DNA of 64,000 nt from Mugil cephalus (GCF_022458985.1 NC_061772.1:10716001-10780000), one strand, 5' to 3'. Counted from the first letter of the stretch, positions 14,761 through 29,911 are shown. Numbers and translations: made by a program. Notes: a model not told the origin generated them from the sequence alone.

Positions 14761-15631
14761 GATCATTTCCCGTCAGAGGCATTATGTACAGCATGAATAC
14801 AACAACAGGAAATGCTGCTTCATGTGTGTGCGTGTGTGTGCGTGGGTGTGTGCTGAGATCACTGACCTGTCCAGCTGTGTCACAGAGTTGTAGTTTGACC
14901 GGTTGCCCATCCACTGATACCACCGCTACACACAAATACACACAACTCTAACGTCAGTAACAATCATGTGTGTGGATTTAGTCTCGTAATATATCAACAT
15001 GAATTTGGGAATGAAAAGGCTGACGACACAGCAAACTTTAAAATGAATGTCTTTTTTTCTGGCTAAAGAAAATGTATCAAGTCAAGTAAATGTTTAATTC
15101 ATAAACTGGTGATATTTTCCTACCAGCACAAAATAGATTTTTTTTTACTCTTAAAGTTATAAATAAACTCAATCGCAGCTGATCCATCACTGACATATTT
15201 AGCAGCTTTAAAATGTTCTTCAAATAACAGTCAAATATTTATAAACGAATAGATTTGATAACAGATTCAGTTTTATCCAGATCAGACTTGTTGATATCAC
15301 ATCCATAACTACCGTGTCTCTTCCACCTCCATCCTTTACCTGAGAAGTTGTCAAACGCAGTCGGGACGTACTCGGTGGGATAACCGTTCGTGGTGTAGCT
15401 GACCACCAGGCTGGTTTTCCCCACCGCTCCGTCCCCCACCAGCACACACTTCACCCGCCTCTCCGCTGCACCGGTTCCCGCTGACCCTGCCCCGGACCGC
15501 CGCGTCCTGCCGGAGCCCCTGTCCCGGCTCCGGACCCTCCTCGGCGGGACAGGCGGAGCGGGGGACACAGGTGCCGGCTTGTAGCCCCCATCGCCCCGTG
15601 CAGGCATCTGACACGGAGAGGAGGGTGACAT
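12816..15631 (-). CDS. rhou: Rho-related GTP-binding protein RhoU (Wrch-1), four coding exons
   Basis: Atypical Rho-family GTPase that signals to the actin cytoskeleton at plasma and endosomal membranes. CDS exons on the minus strand are 15340-15631, 14867-14925, 13479-13667 and 12816-13100; all junctions are GT-AG and the frame is continuous, giving 274 aa (human RHOU is 258). The N-terminus is proline-rich with PPVPPRR, an SH3-binding type motif. The P-loop GDGAVGKT lies at about residues 66-73, DTAGQ ends exon 2 at about 113-117, and [10 protein letters not shown] is near the C-terminus. The protein ends [12 protein letters not shown]. RhoU carries a palmitoylated Cys pair there instead of a prenylated CAAX box. 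That ending and the TPDKMK motif favour RhoU over RhoV. A second in-frame Met at 15607 is an alternative start. Paralogue (rhoua or rhoub) cannot be decided here. Confidence 0.93.
14724..14760. repeat. (GAAA)n microsatellite
   Basis: About nine GAAA units inside the rhou intron between the DTAGQ exon and the next exon. Confidence 0.95.
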
Positions 15632-15960
15632 GAAGCTGGAGGAGAGCTCGGGTCCTACTGGGGACCAGCCTTCATTCTTCCTCCGTCTGCCAGCCTCCGG
15701 AGAGGGTCGGTAAATGACTCGGTGTCCGCTTCTTTCTAGTCTCCATGGTTAAACTACTAAACTTTGGACCGCTGCTCGCCCGACGTAGCGCAAAACTGAA
15801 ACGGCGTCCGATCTGGTTTCATGGTTCATCCAAGTTTTAATTATTAACGTCAAAGTCAAAGAGCAGAGACCCGACCCCCGTTGTCCGCCTGTTACTGTCT
15901 GAGTCCGTCCACTCGTCCCACGGACAGACCCGTCCCACACTCCCCTCAGTGACATCACAG

Positions 15961-16005
<45 letters not shown>

Positions 16006-17281
16006 ATGTGTGTGTGCATTGTGTGGTTATCCTGGCTGTAGGAAGGACATCAATCTCTTAACACACTCTTTTGGGGAGCAAAGGGTATAGCTATATATAT
16101 ATGTACAGAATCTACAAGTTTAATTTTTTTTTTAACTATACAATGAATACACACTACTACTGAAGGATACAACTGTACACATATATTTTATACATAAAAA
16201 TGTACATAGTGGTGTTCCTCGTAGTTCTGATAATAAAATAAAAATAGCCCCAAAAGAAAGAAGAAAGAAAGAGATGACAAAGAAAGAAAACAAATACCAC
16301 AATAATTCTCTGTTATTGTCAAGTACCATTAACTTATCTTCTAATTGTTGTTTTCGTAAAGTTTTTTTTTCTCAAGTTTATTTTACACAAAGTGTTTGCA
16401 GTGTTGTATGGCATCTTGGTTCACTTTTCCACATTTTTTGGTGTTATCTTCATATCTTTTTGTCTTATCTCACCAGCAGAGTTTGTTCCTGTAGATCACA
16501 TACCACATCTTATCACCTATTACATGACTCATTCCTGGAATAAAGTCAAAAACAAACTAAACACAAACGCATTTTTAAAACTTTTACTCTTTTACTACTT
16601 TTTACTTTTACTATTTGTGATCATGTGTATGGCTTTTTGAAGTATACTACTCTTTTTTATTATCATATCGTTATTGGGTAGATTTAATTTATAAACGTCC
16701 ATTCTGTTTAATAATCTTACTAAATAACTATACCAATAAGTAAAGCCATCTGTCAAAGCAAAAGGTACAACAAGCCTTCTGAATTAATCAATCATAAGAT
16801 GGAAATAATTCAGCAAAATACAACTACAGTCGTACGACTGTAAAAGTACCGATGTACTTTCTAAACGATAAATCACAGAAAACTAGTAGAATAAAAGTTT
16901 TTATAGATAACAACAGTACATTTGCGCTATCTGGTGGACACAATGAGCTAAATCCCATTGCGGAATAATTACGCCTTTTTAAAATACTGTATGCAGCTAT
17001 AAATTTGAAAAAAGGCTCTTCAAGTAACAACTTATATTACACATCATATAAATGATATAACCTATGATATTATATGAGTTATTCTTACTACTAGTGTAAG
17101 AGTTGCGAGGACCGCGGAACAAAAGATCGGTGGTTGTTTCCTCCCGGACGGATTTCGATACTGTATCAGCGTGTGTTGTGATCATCAGGTTATGACAGAT
17201 GAAGAGGATTTCTCACGTGTGCTCTACATTTTCTAGCGTAATTGAATTATTAAAGTCGGTCAAATAACCAGCGACACAGAT
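15632..17281. promoter_or_regulatory. divergent intergenic region between rhou and pdcd2
   Basis: Head-to-head interval of 1.65 kb. The first 250 bp beside rhou are GC- and CpG-rich and fit its 5'UTR and promoter. A GT/GTAT microsatellite lies at about 15960-16018, and AT-rich DNA fills about 16.1-17.1 kb. The last 180 bp before the pdcd2 ATG contain no further coding signal and should hold its promoter and short 5'UTR. I see no canonical TATA box that is convincing for either gene. Confidence 0.5.
15960..16018. repeat. (GT)n/(GTAT)n compound microsatellite
   Basis: GT run that passes into GTAT units and back to GT, between rhou and pdcd2. Confidence 0.9.
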
Positions 17282-19708
17282 ATGTCATCGGCGGAGGTAG
17301 ACCTGGGTTTCCTGGAGGAGGCGGAGCCGTGGCGGCTTCGGTCCCCGCAGTTCCCCAGCAAAGTCGGGGGGAAGCCGGCGTGGCTCAGCCAGAGAGGCCT
17401 GCCCTCCCCGGCCGGGCTGGAGTGTGAGATATGCCGGCTGCCCATGGCTTTCCTGCTGCAGGTCAGTGCCCGGGAAGACAGAGGGAGAGGGGGTGAGCTC
17501 ACCTGACCTCTTTATTCATGTAAAGCAGAGAGAAAAACAACACAGTGTCACACATCTTCACTAAAAGTTCCCAAAACTGCCGGTTGTGGAATAACTAATA
17601 GCAACGTTTCCTTTACTGATACGTATGAGACTTCTGGACATATTGAAAATTTATAGTTATTTATAGTTATAATTTAATGCATAATGTTCCACATATTTTC
17701 ATGTCAGCCCAATCTACATTATGATTTATATAACCATGAATACTAAGTGATCAAACTTCAGTTCACTCATCTTGGATTTTGTTTATCATCAAACTTTTGC
17801 TATGTTGTGGTGTCAGTTCTCAGTCTGACTGTTCTGTGTAGTTATGCTCTGTCCATCTCTGCTGCAGGTGTATGCACCGATATCCGGACAGGACAGAAGT
17901 TTCCACAGAACGCTCTTTCTGTTCTGCTGCAAAACTCCCGAGTGCTACACACGCAACGACAGCCGCTGTATGAAAGGTACCTGGAGCCATCAAGTTTTTA
18001 ATGTTTGGGATCTATTATGTTCCTTGTTGGCAACAGCTTGTTAGCACGCCCTGTTTGTTCTGTTGTGTTACAAGAGATCATCGCAGGTATTCTGACAGTT
18101 TCCCTTCTTCATATCAGTTTTCAGAAGTCAGCTGCCCAGGAGGAATGAGTTCTACCCCTATGACCCCCCTCCAGGTTTGTGCACGTGTTGTAAATAACTC
18201 TTACACTGTGCTGCGTCTGATGAGAGTAATCTTAATGTTTATAGGGCCACATATTTGCCGTATAGATAGAATCACTTCTACTCATCTACAGTCATAAATA
18301 ATCCATCGACTTTGTTTCGTTTTTGTCTGATTTTCTTCAGAGGATGAACCTCCCAGTGACCACGAGGACGACCAGAGCCTGTTGTCCGTCTCTGGAGTCA
18401 AGCTGTGCTGGGTTTGCGGTTGCCCCGGCAACAAAGCCTGCTCCCGCTGTCACACCGTGACATACTGTGGTAAACAGCACCAGACGCTCCACTGGAAACA
18501 CTCTCACAAGAAGGAGTGCTGCAGCCCAGGTGTGTGTCACGCACTGGATGTGTGTCTGTGTGTATTTACCCTCCATGCAGCAGTTCTACACTGATACAAG
18601 GAAGGTTGAATCTGTTTTTTCTCTGTGTCCAGGAGCGTCCATTGTCGCAACCTCGCCTCTACTCTTTCCTGAGTCTGAGCTCGTCACTGAGCCTGAGGAG
18701 GAAGAGAAAGACGCCAAGGAGGCAGGAGAAGAAAATGATGAGGAAGGGGACAGTGCTCAGAGGAGTGTCGATTGTCCCTCTTTAGCAGACAGTGAGTTTT
18801 ACAGTAACATCTGACAACACTGGTCACATAAAGTTATTCACTGTATTAAACTGAATAAATAATGTGCTGTGTCAGACTATCTCAGTCTCTCCAAACATCC
18901 AGCCATGACAGTACTTGTTGTTCTCTGTTAGGCCTGGCAGAGACAGACCTGGAGGAGATGGCTATGCACGAGACTGAAGACAACAAAGTGTTCCAGCGGT
19001 TTAAAAAGCGAATCGCACCAGAACCACACCAGGTAAAAACAACTCAACTCAACACCACACCGAGTCCACACAGACGTCTTCCTCTGTGCCCATCTCACAG
19101 GGGTTTGTGTTGAACAGGTGGTGCGTTACAGTAGAGGGGGATCTCCCTTGTGGGTCTCTTCTCAGCACACTCCTTCTGATCAAGATATCCCACCATGCAC
19201 CTGTGGCGCCAAGAGGACGTTTGAGTTTCAGGTAATCGCTGCTTATTAAACTCTGATCTTACGTTCTGAGCTCTTTGCTTTTCATCGGAGTGTTGTCTCT
19301 ATTTCTTAGTGTTCACGTGCTTCTGCAAGGAGAAAAACATAAGACTGCAGCCTAAAGTAGAATAAGTTTTCTCTGATTACAGCTCATTTTACAAAAATGC
19401 CCAAACCAATACCAATCAGGAATCAGTAGGAATAGGAATCACTTTGAGCGTTGCTGGATCATTTTTCTGTCACGTTGTTGCACATCGTGTGTCTCATACA
19501 TGTTATAATTTTGTGTGTTTGTGTGTAGGTGATGCCCCAACTGTTGAACAGTCTTTGCGTGGACTCGACAGGAGCCAGTATCGACTGGGGGACTCTGGTC
19601 ATCTACACGTGCTCTGCGAGCTGTAACCATGACGACCAGTACTGCCCCGAGTTCATCTGGAAGCAGGACTTCAGCTCAGATCAGCTCACGCAGATTGAAC
19701 ACGCCTAA
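17282..19708 (+). CDS. pdcd2: Programmed cell death protein 2, eight exons
   Basis: PDCD2 is a cytosolic/nuclear protein known as a dedicated chaperone for the 40S ribosomal protein uS5 (RPS2). Exons are 17282-17461, 17868-17976, 18118-18174, 18341-18529, 18633-18791, 18932-19032, 19118-19231 and 19529-19708. All junctions are GT-AG with continuous frame, giving 362 aa (human 344). Exon 4 encodes the MYND zinc finger (Cys pairs from CWVCGCPG to HSHKKEC, about residues 133-172). Exon 5 encodes an acidic linker longer than in human. The C-terminal PDCD2_C domain includes [31 protein letters not shown] and EFIWKQDF. It converges on tbp, the arrangement found in human 6q27. No disruptions seen. 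Confidence 0.95.
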
Positions 19709-20265
19709 CAGACCCGTGTGGCTCGTCTCAGCAGGAGAACGGGTGAATCCGTAATAAGTGACGCCATTTGATGAGTCAGTTTCAGAGACGGTCGTCTTTA
19801 TCTCTGTGGCTCAGTGTCATGGGTCAATTGATAGAATCTGTACCATTGTTTAATGTCAAAGCTGCTTCACCTGAGTTTTCCCTGCTGTGAAACATCTGTC
19901 TGGTGCTGACAGTTTTTTAACTCTGGATGTTTTCGTATGGCTGATTTTTACAGTCTGGATGATCTTAGCCAAATATCTCAACACGAGTTATCTTTAGAAA
20001 CTTTGATATGCAGGTTGGAATAATGTGTCCTGTGACCACCTGTATGTGGCTACTTACAGCGCTACATACAGATTACGCAGTAGGATGGTTGGAGCTAACA
20101 ATTAGCAAAACTAAAATTAGCAAAACTAAATATGCTGATGACCCTTTCCTGCTCACAAAGGTATCATTACAAAACTGTCTCAACATGAATCTATCGTGTC
20201 TTTTTGTTTTTCCTTTTTAACTGTCAGTTATATCAAGAGATGACTGCAATACCCGAAACACTGTA

Positions 20266-20271
20266 AATAAA
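20266..20271 (+). terminator. pdcd2: pdcd2 polyadenylation signal
   Basis: AATAAA about 560 nt after the pdcd2 stop codon, followed within 25 nt by a T/A-rich tract. It is the first canonical signal downstream on this strand and implies a 3'UTR of about 0.58 kb. Confidence 0.6.
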
Positions 20272-20854
20272 AGAAAAAGTTTTTAAAAAAATCATCTCGT
20301 CACTAATTTAGCAAACAGTTTAAAGAGCAATGCCACAATTTTTAACAAGGCAAAATAGTGATCTACACAAGGATACAATGCACATACATATAAAAAAATA
20401 ACATTTAATGAGCCATTTAGTCAACAAACTGCCACATCAGTATCTCCACGTTTGCCACCATTTGTTGCAATTTTGCTACCGGTCATACCAGATCAAGACA
20501 GACCAGCTAAAATCCAGTCTAATCAGAAAAATTTGTTTTCAAGACAGTTTTTTTCAGAAAGTACTGTTTTACCAGGTTAATTGTCCAAATAAATGACAAG
20601 AGATGTAGCCCACAGAGCAAATTAATATCTTACACTCAGATTTGGTGTAAAGCAGGGGGCTATTGGTGTGGATGAGTCTAAACTGTTTCTGCCTTTACTT
20701 TAATGTACAATATTGTGCCTTTGTCTCTACAGAAGCCACAGGTATATTGGCTCAATTCAATCTATTTCAAGACAGAAAATGTTTCTATAAAATGTTTAGC
20801 AACTGTGAATGCAGCAAAAGAAGCAGCTTCAACTTAAGAGCCAGTATGTACATA

Positions 20855-20860
20855 TTTATT
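20855..20860 (-). terminator. tbp: candidate tbp polyadenylation signal
   Basis: AATAAA on the minus strand about 1.1 kb after the tbp stop codon. It would give a 3'UTR of about 1.1 kb and leave about 0.5 kb between the convergent tbp and pdcd2 transcripts. Choice among AT-rich signals here is uncertain. Confidence 0.4.
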
Positions 20861-21974
20861 AATGCACAGTGCAGCACATTAACAATTTCATAAGAAGCGT
20901 TTAGATTTGACGAACCAAAAATGTCTAATTGGAGAAACGTGACCAGAATTTAAACAACTGTGAAGTCATTTTTGGACAAGTGCGTGTGATACAGCAAGGA
21001 CAACAGGACAAAACGCTCAAAAATAATTCTTCAAAAGAAATCTTTGAAATAAGAAAATCATAGGAAAACTTAACACTACATATACATGGCAAAGAGATGC
21101 ATAGATTATCTGCCATCGTACAGTTGTTTAGTGCTAGATATGAACTTAGGATAAAGTAGGCAGCCTCTTCTTTACTTAGGACCAACGGTGCCTTCATTCA
21201 CCTCTCAGTGCTTGATTCTCGTTGCTCTTCTTACCGGAAATCCTTTTACCAAAAAGTAACAGAGCCTCTCTTTCAAGCTCGGAGTCACTGACTTACAGTT
21301 AAAAATAAAAAATATATATACACACACAAGTTTAACCATTAAAATAGTCTTTTCTGAAATAAAACATGTCTTCTGTTTCAATAGAAATGATTTTAGACTG
21401 ACTCCACTCTGCCAAAGTAGAAACACTTCAGGAAGCTACACTTTGAAGAACCAACCAACAACCTGATGGCGACTTTTGGTTGTAGGACTTGGATCGATTT
21501 AACTACATCCACCTTCGGATGGCTTCGTGATCAACAGCCTTTCTCTCGCTGACAGATTTGGACATGACCCGATAAAACTTGAGACTGAGCAAACAATTAA
21601 TAAAAATGTCAAGTACAAAACTATTTTAAGCTGCTTAAAATAAAACCAGAACAGTCTCAGATGGACCATATCTCTTCTAATAAGCATTTTTTACATTCTC
21701 TTACAGTCTTATTTACAATTAAGGATGTGATTAGGACAGGAAAAAAATGGAAATAAATGGAAATGCTTGTGTTCTATATAAACCACCAGGGGTGGTCAGG
21801 GGGGAAAAATAATAATGGTAAAAAAAAAAAAAAATGAAGGGGGGCAAAAAGTAAAAAAGGGTTGACGTGTCATCCTTACAGCAGTTCACTTGCAAAAGTC
21901 GACACACTTCGATGTGAATCTTAAAAAAAGTAAGTAAAAAGGGACAGGGTTGATACGAGGAGGAGCTGCAGGTT

Positions 21975-24900
21975 CTACGTCGTCTTGCGGAAGCCTTTCA
22001 AGATGGGGTATATATTTTCAAAAGCCTCGTAGATCTCTGCTCTCACCTTGGCACCTAAAAACCAAACACAGATAATCAGTAACTACAATCAACTGCACTG
22101 GAAATACCTGTGGAATCTAAATTTAGGAACAGCATCAGTTTCCAATCCATGACAGGTTATTGAGAAATAGTCTTGTCAGTTTTGCTACGATAATTACCTG
22201 TGAGTACGACTTTCCCAGACACGAAGATGAGTAGGACGATTCTGGGTTTGATCATTCTGTAAATCAGTCCTGGAAACAGCTCTGGCTCATAGCTGCAAAA
22301 CACAAGTCACTTTACTTTAGTTGAAGGAAAACAGCCTGAAATCATTAAAAACTATTTTCAGGTTAAGACAAACTCCTGTAGGTGCTTTGCCCCTGATGTG
22401 ACAGGTTTATCTGAACTTTCAGACTGATCAAAACAAACTTAAACTACCTGCTAAACTGCTGATGTGTCAGGACCAATCCTTCCAGACGAATGGGAAACTT
22501 CACATCACAACTGCCCACCATGTTCTGGATCTTGAAGTCCAGGAACTTGGCAGGAAAACCGAGCTTCTGCACCACACGTGCGTATTTTCTAGCTGCTAAC
22601 CTCGACTGCTCTTCACTGGAAGTGAGAGGCAGAAAGAAGCCAAATATCAAGGAGAGCACATGGGTAAGAAAGTGGAGGTTCCAGTTGGCACCAAAGACAA
22701 ATTTATGAAGACAATCTGTTTATGATAACCGCTGACCTCTTAGCTCCAGTGCAGACCATCTTTCCAGAGCTGAAGATGAGAGCAGTGGTTCTGGGCTCTC
22801 GTATTCTCATGATGACGGCAGCGAAACGCTAAAAGTAGAGACATTTTATAAAATACCTGTGCTTCTAATGTCTACATGGTAATCCAGTGTTTTTGGGTTG
22901 AAGTAAAGGTTTTACACAGAAAAAAAAAACATATGAGGACTCCTGATCCCTGGTAACCATCAGTATTTAAGGTCAACGTGTATTGTTCTGGTCTATATGT
23001 TGAAGAAACTAAATCTTCATACTTATGTTTGTAAATGTTGAGGCTGTTGCTTCCAGAAAAGCCACACTGTTGAGCGATATACAATTGATCAGTTGTAGTG
23101 TGTAGTAATCTCACCTTTGGGTTGTACTCAGCATTCCTGGCTCTCAGCGCGATGGTCTTCAAGTCCAGTTTACAGCCCAGATTTACAGTAGATACTATGT
23201 TCCTGATTGAAAAGGGTATAAGAAAAGCACATGTTAAAAAACGGAGTACAAGATGTACTTTTGTGTAGGTCAGAATGAAGTTTAGCTGGGAGGCAATGTA
23301 GTTTACTCTGTGCAGAGGCAAAAACAAACAAAAGAAATTACACAAAGACACCTTGAGGTAGTCATTGTCAACTTGGGCTCTAAATAAATTTAAATCCACC
23401 TTGAACACAACTTTGGTAAATGCATGCGATTCCCTCCAGGAAGGTTAAGCAGTAAGGTAAACATTTTAACAGTAACCATGGACAAAGGTTATAAAATAAA
23501 ATGAATAAAAAGGTATAAAGTGATATTCCGACAATGCTTGAAACATACTGTAACTGTGGCACTATGCCAGAGCTTTCTGAGGCGGGTGTGGCCGGTGTGA
23601 CGGGGGTCATGGGGGTGAGTGGGGTGTTGTAGAGCGGGGTGTTCCCTGGCAGCGCTGTCGTGGTCGAGCCTGCTACTGCCTGAGAATGGAAAAGTTGAGG
23701 GGTCTGCCCCGATGTCCCTGGAAGGCCTGATGAGAAGAGAAAGTACATACGTGATCTTAATCCCATGCAAATTGGCATCTCTATGACGTGTGGTGTGTTT
23801 AAGAGTTTTAAGTTTTTTTTTCTCTCTACGCTTTAATTTGTTTTTTTCCCCCTTGTTCGAGATTTATGGAGGTTTTATTGGCCATTATAAAAAAAAGTTT
23901 GGACAGCAGTTTTAGTCCATATTCAGGAGGATGTAACTAAATGGCATAGATACCCAGTCACAGAAAAAAAAAAAAAAAAACAAGCTCCGAACCATCGGGA
24001 GAGTGATATGTATAGTCTTATGACATGTTTTACTTTTTTAACTACAGTATATTTTTTAACTATATATGTAGACTGAACCTAAATCTGCAAACTAACTTAC
24101 TTAAGCCATCATGTAGTGGTGTAAAAGCTACCTTAATAACCTTTAACATGTACTAAAGTGGAAGCACAAAGTAGCAGAACCTTGACATCAATACGGGATA
24201 AGTAGATCCAAGTATAAAACTGTTTTTGCTTATTCCATGTGCCACGCACAACACAGACAGAGGGTAGTTTCTAAATCACATGATGTCTTCTGGTAAGACT
24301 CATCTTAAAAACATGAGTGATACATATTAAGATTCATCTGACAGCGTAAAGTATTATCTAATCTAATCTAATCTAACATCAGGAGCCATGATTTGTGCCG
24401 TACCTGTGTTGGCTTGCTGTGCTTGTTGTGCTTGTTGTGCCTGTTGTTGTTGCCTCTGTTGTTCCTCCAGTATAGACAGACTGTTTGTGGTCTGAACTGG
24501 CTGCGGTGTCAGGCCAGAGCCGTACGGCATCATTGGACTGAAGATTGGCATGACTGGGGTCATGGCACCCTGCAGGAGGACACAGCGTTATAATCAAGCA
24601 GAAATGAAGAAGAAAGGTAATTTTTTTTTTTATTTTACAAAAACGAAATAAAACATTGAATTTCACTAATGTTTTAACTGATTGTTGAACAGTTTAACGA
24701 CTGTCAGGTTCAAGCAGCACAGCTACTTCTCACATAAACAGTGGCGCTCTGGAAAGTAATGCTCTACATGAAATTACTTTAACAACTCTAGACCTTTCGA
24801 AACACAGCATTTTGCAGTACATGCAAAGGCTGTAGCTTGTAAAAGAGGAGAAATGTAATAGTCTGTTTTAAACCAGTGTAGACACATTTTATGAGGTTTA

Positions 24901-25286
24901 TTTCATGAAATAAAAACCATTATCTGCAAGACATGAGGAGAACAGTTAAACTTTGATCAGCGTTCTCCTTCAGTGAATTCATGCAGTTCCTGTATGTGAC
25001 AGTCAACAGTAAACTCATTTCACTGAGCGAACGATCACACATGGTCCATGTGAATTGTCAGTATCAACTGATGAAAAAAACAAACAATAAAAGCACAAAT
25101 GGCGGGAGATACAAGACCAGAGATAAATGATGATAGACATGATCAAACCTGGATACACAAGGCTGCTACAGGGAGTTATGAGCCTGTCAGCAAAGGGGGG
25201 TTTAAAATGTCTTAACTATAAAAGAGAAATGTTACCTGGGGGGAAGCCAGCCCCTGGAAGGCAGGTATACTGTTGTTCTGGTCCAT
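21975..25286 (-). CDS. tbp: TATA-box-binding protein, eight coding exons
   Basis: Core subunit of TFIID (and of SL1 and TFIIIB) that binds and bends TATA DNA. Coding exons are 25236-25286, 24404-24569, 23549-23726, 23115-23202, 22737-22828, 22448-22615, 22198-22292 and 21975-22054; the frame is continuous, giving 305 aa (human about 339). The N-terminus starts MDQNNS as in other vertebrates and contains ILEEQQRQ. Its glutamine tract is short and broken by alanines. [20 protein letters not shown] leads into the saddle-shaped core from about residue 125. The two direct repeats of the core are recognisable, for example [12 protein letters not shown] and the closing [17 protein letters not shown]; the end is FRKTT. 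The 5'UTR is probably on an upstream exon in the shared promoter with psmc3. Confidence 0.97.
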
Positions 25287-27747
<2,461 letters not shown>

Positions 27748-27837
27748 GGACACTGCCTGTGTCTCTTTGTGTGTGTGAGAGAGTCTTTGATTATTAAAAC
27801 ACTTGTTAAACAGTTGTTACCCTGATTCATTTAAGCT

Positions 27838-27843
27838 AATAAA
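27838..27843 (+). terminator. psmc3: psmc3 polyadenylation signal
   Basis: AATAAA 91 nt after the psmc3 stop codon, with a second copy a few bases on and a GT-rich stretch downstream. It implies a short 3'UTR of about 0.1 kb. Confidence 0.8.
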
Positions 27844-27859
27844 AATAAATGAAATCACA

Positions 27860-29215
27860 AAACCGAGTCTTGTTGTGTTTACTCTTGTGACTTCAGTCTT
27901 TGAGCAGAATATTTTCAGAGCTACTGCGGAATTTTTAAAACAAGCAAACGAACCTTAACTTACTAGTAGAACACCAGGAATTTTTTTAGGCAAATAAATA
28001 AGTAAAACTACCAGCTGATCTTTAACTAAATATGCTTATTGCATTGGTATCATTGGAGGAGGAAAGGACGGGACAAATCGGATGTACCCTCGCTTGCCAC
28101 TTCATTAGGTACACGTGAAAACTGATACATTCTAATATTATAATCCTACACTACATCCTCCTCCATGACTCAACATGTTCAGCTTTAGAAAGGTGATAAT
28201 TTAACTGTGTGATCATTCTGAACTGATGTGTCAGTACAACACCATACAGCTCACTAGTACTAAAAGCCACAGCCTCCAATATGTAAACACAGTTGAACCA
28301 ACAACTGTCTCAGGCACTTATACTATAATTTTCGTGTGAAGCCAATATTTAGAGCAGGACTGATTCAGTAGAATGCATTTGTTTCACAAGAGTGTTTTGG
28401 TAAGTGAGTGTAGGGCATTTTTTTTTTAGAAAATTATAATAATTTACTGACTCGTGGACACCAGACTATTCTAATTATACCATTAAACTCTGATTTGGTC
28501 TCATCAAACCTTTCTATTTAAACACTGACAGGCTGAACCTGAAACATTAGGGGTGATAACAGCAGGTCACTGAAGTCAATAAGGTATCACTGTTACAAAC
28601 ATCAATCCTTTTAATACACTTTAATAAGCTTTATTGTAGAGCAGTGGTCTTCAGCATTAGTCAGTGAATGAGCTCTGATGTGTGTGATCTGAGAGTGTCT
28701 CTACTGACTAATGCTGCTGTTACATGTAGAAACCCCCATGAACTGAGTTATTTTATATGTATGTACAGCAACAGCCAACTGGAGGATGTTGTACTTGTTT
28801 ATTAGATTTTAATGCGTCATGATTATGATGAGAACATGTCACTCCTGACACAGCAACACCCTGGTGGAGGAGATGCTTCTGTGTCAGGAGTCAAAGTTAA
28901 CAATCATTTCTGAAACAAGTTAGTTCACATATTCTGTCTGAGAGATAGTGTGAGTGAGATGAAGGACAAGTGGAAGGAGGGAAGAGAGAGTGAGTGATTC
29001 AGATGCAGATTCATACTTTATTGCCCCCAAGGGGGAAACACATAGCACATATACGAACATACAGCATTTAAGCACACAGAAACATACAGCACATGTAACA
29101 TATAACACACAACACAAGATCACAATATCACAAATATCACTAACACTTGCAGGAGAGATGTGATGGTGGAAAACCCTCTACGTCCTGCTGAGGTTGTTCA
29201 TCGGCTCCTCCACCC
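27860..29215. other. non-coding interval with a short palindrome and fish repeat fragments
   Basis: No exon recognised. It contains the inverted repeat at 28652-28716, listed separately. Around 29010-29100 there is a stretch of the kind TTTATTGCCCCCAAGGGGGAAA followed by CACATA-rich DNA. That recurs in fish genomes as a dispersed repeat, here identified by memory of its form only. Confidence 0.4.
28652..28716. repeat. short inverted repeat (14-bp perfect stem)
   Basis: CAGCATTAGTCAGT at 28652-28665 is exactly complementary to ACTGACTAATGCTG at 28703-28716, separated by 37 nt that can extend the stem weakly (GAG with CTC). A transcript of either strand could form a hairpin of about 65 nt. No known small RNA recognised. 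Confidence 0.6.
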
Positions 29216-29911
29216 TCATGTTGTCACACTTCTTTTTCTTTCTCCTTCTTCTTCTCCTTTTATATCTCCTGCTTCTCTCTCTTTTCCTGCTCTTCCATCT
29301 CCCTTTTCATCCTCTTTTCTTGCTCTTCCTTCTCCCTTTTCTCCTTCTTCTCTCTCTTTTCCTGCTCTTTCTTCCCCTTCTTCTCTCTTTTCCTGCTCTT
29401 CCTTCTCCTTCTTCTCTCTCTTTCTCTCTCTTCTATCTTTTGCTTTTTCCTGCTCCCCCACTTCGATTTGAGTTTTGATTTCACTCTTCTCTTTCTCTGA
29501 GTTTTGGTTTCTCTCCTCCAGGTCTTTGATTTTCTTCTCCATTTCTTCTCTTTTCTTCTCCAACTCATTATTCCTCTTTTCCAGTTCTCTATTGCCCTTC
29601 TCTCATTCTTTATTTCCTCCCACTCTTTTAACTTCTCTGTCTGCTCTTTGACCTTTTCCTTTAGTTCTTTGTTTTCTTCCTCCAGCTCTTCCTTTTTCCC
29701 CTCCAGATCTTTTACTTTCTCCTCTATTTCTGTCCTCTTCTCCTCCAGTGCTCTCTTCTCCACCTCCATCTTCTCTCTCTCTGCCTGCTCCTCTCTGAGC
29801 TTGTCCTCCAGAGCTCTGCATTTGCTCGTCCACAGCTCCTGTCTCTGGATGTTTTCAGCTTCTTTCGTACGGAGCTGGTTTGAGGCGACGCTGAGGTTCA
29901 CACAGAGACTC
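29216..29911 (-). pseudogene. Glu/Lys-rich coiled-coil coding sequence with a frameshift
   Basis: A minus-strand frame is open from about 29911 down to 29260 without an ATG near its start. It begins with mixed-complexity sequence (ASNQLRTKEAENIQRQ, LWTSKCRALEDKLREE) and then becomes a long heptad-like E/K/L coil. Near 29597, in GAGAGAAGGG, the coil pattern jumps to another frame, which continues with the same composition (KKREEMEKKIKDLEERNQN) to a stop at about 29216. A one-base indel in the genome, or an assembly error, therefore splits one coding sequence of roughly 230 codons. It looks like a coiled-coil exon of the sort seen at the C-terminus of some fish GIMAP-like or trichohyalin-like proteins, but I cannot assign a family. 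It could be a decayed exon or part of an unmodelled gene. Confidence 0.45.

Noticed and set aside
22872-23408. 178-aa minus-strand frame overlapping tbp
   Set aside because: It is a tbp core exon (23115-23202) read through into its flanking introns.
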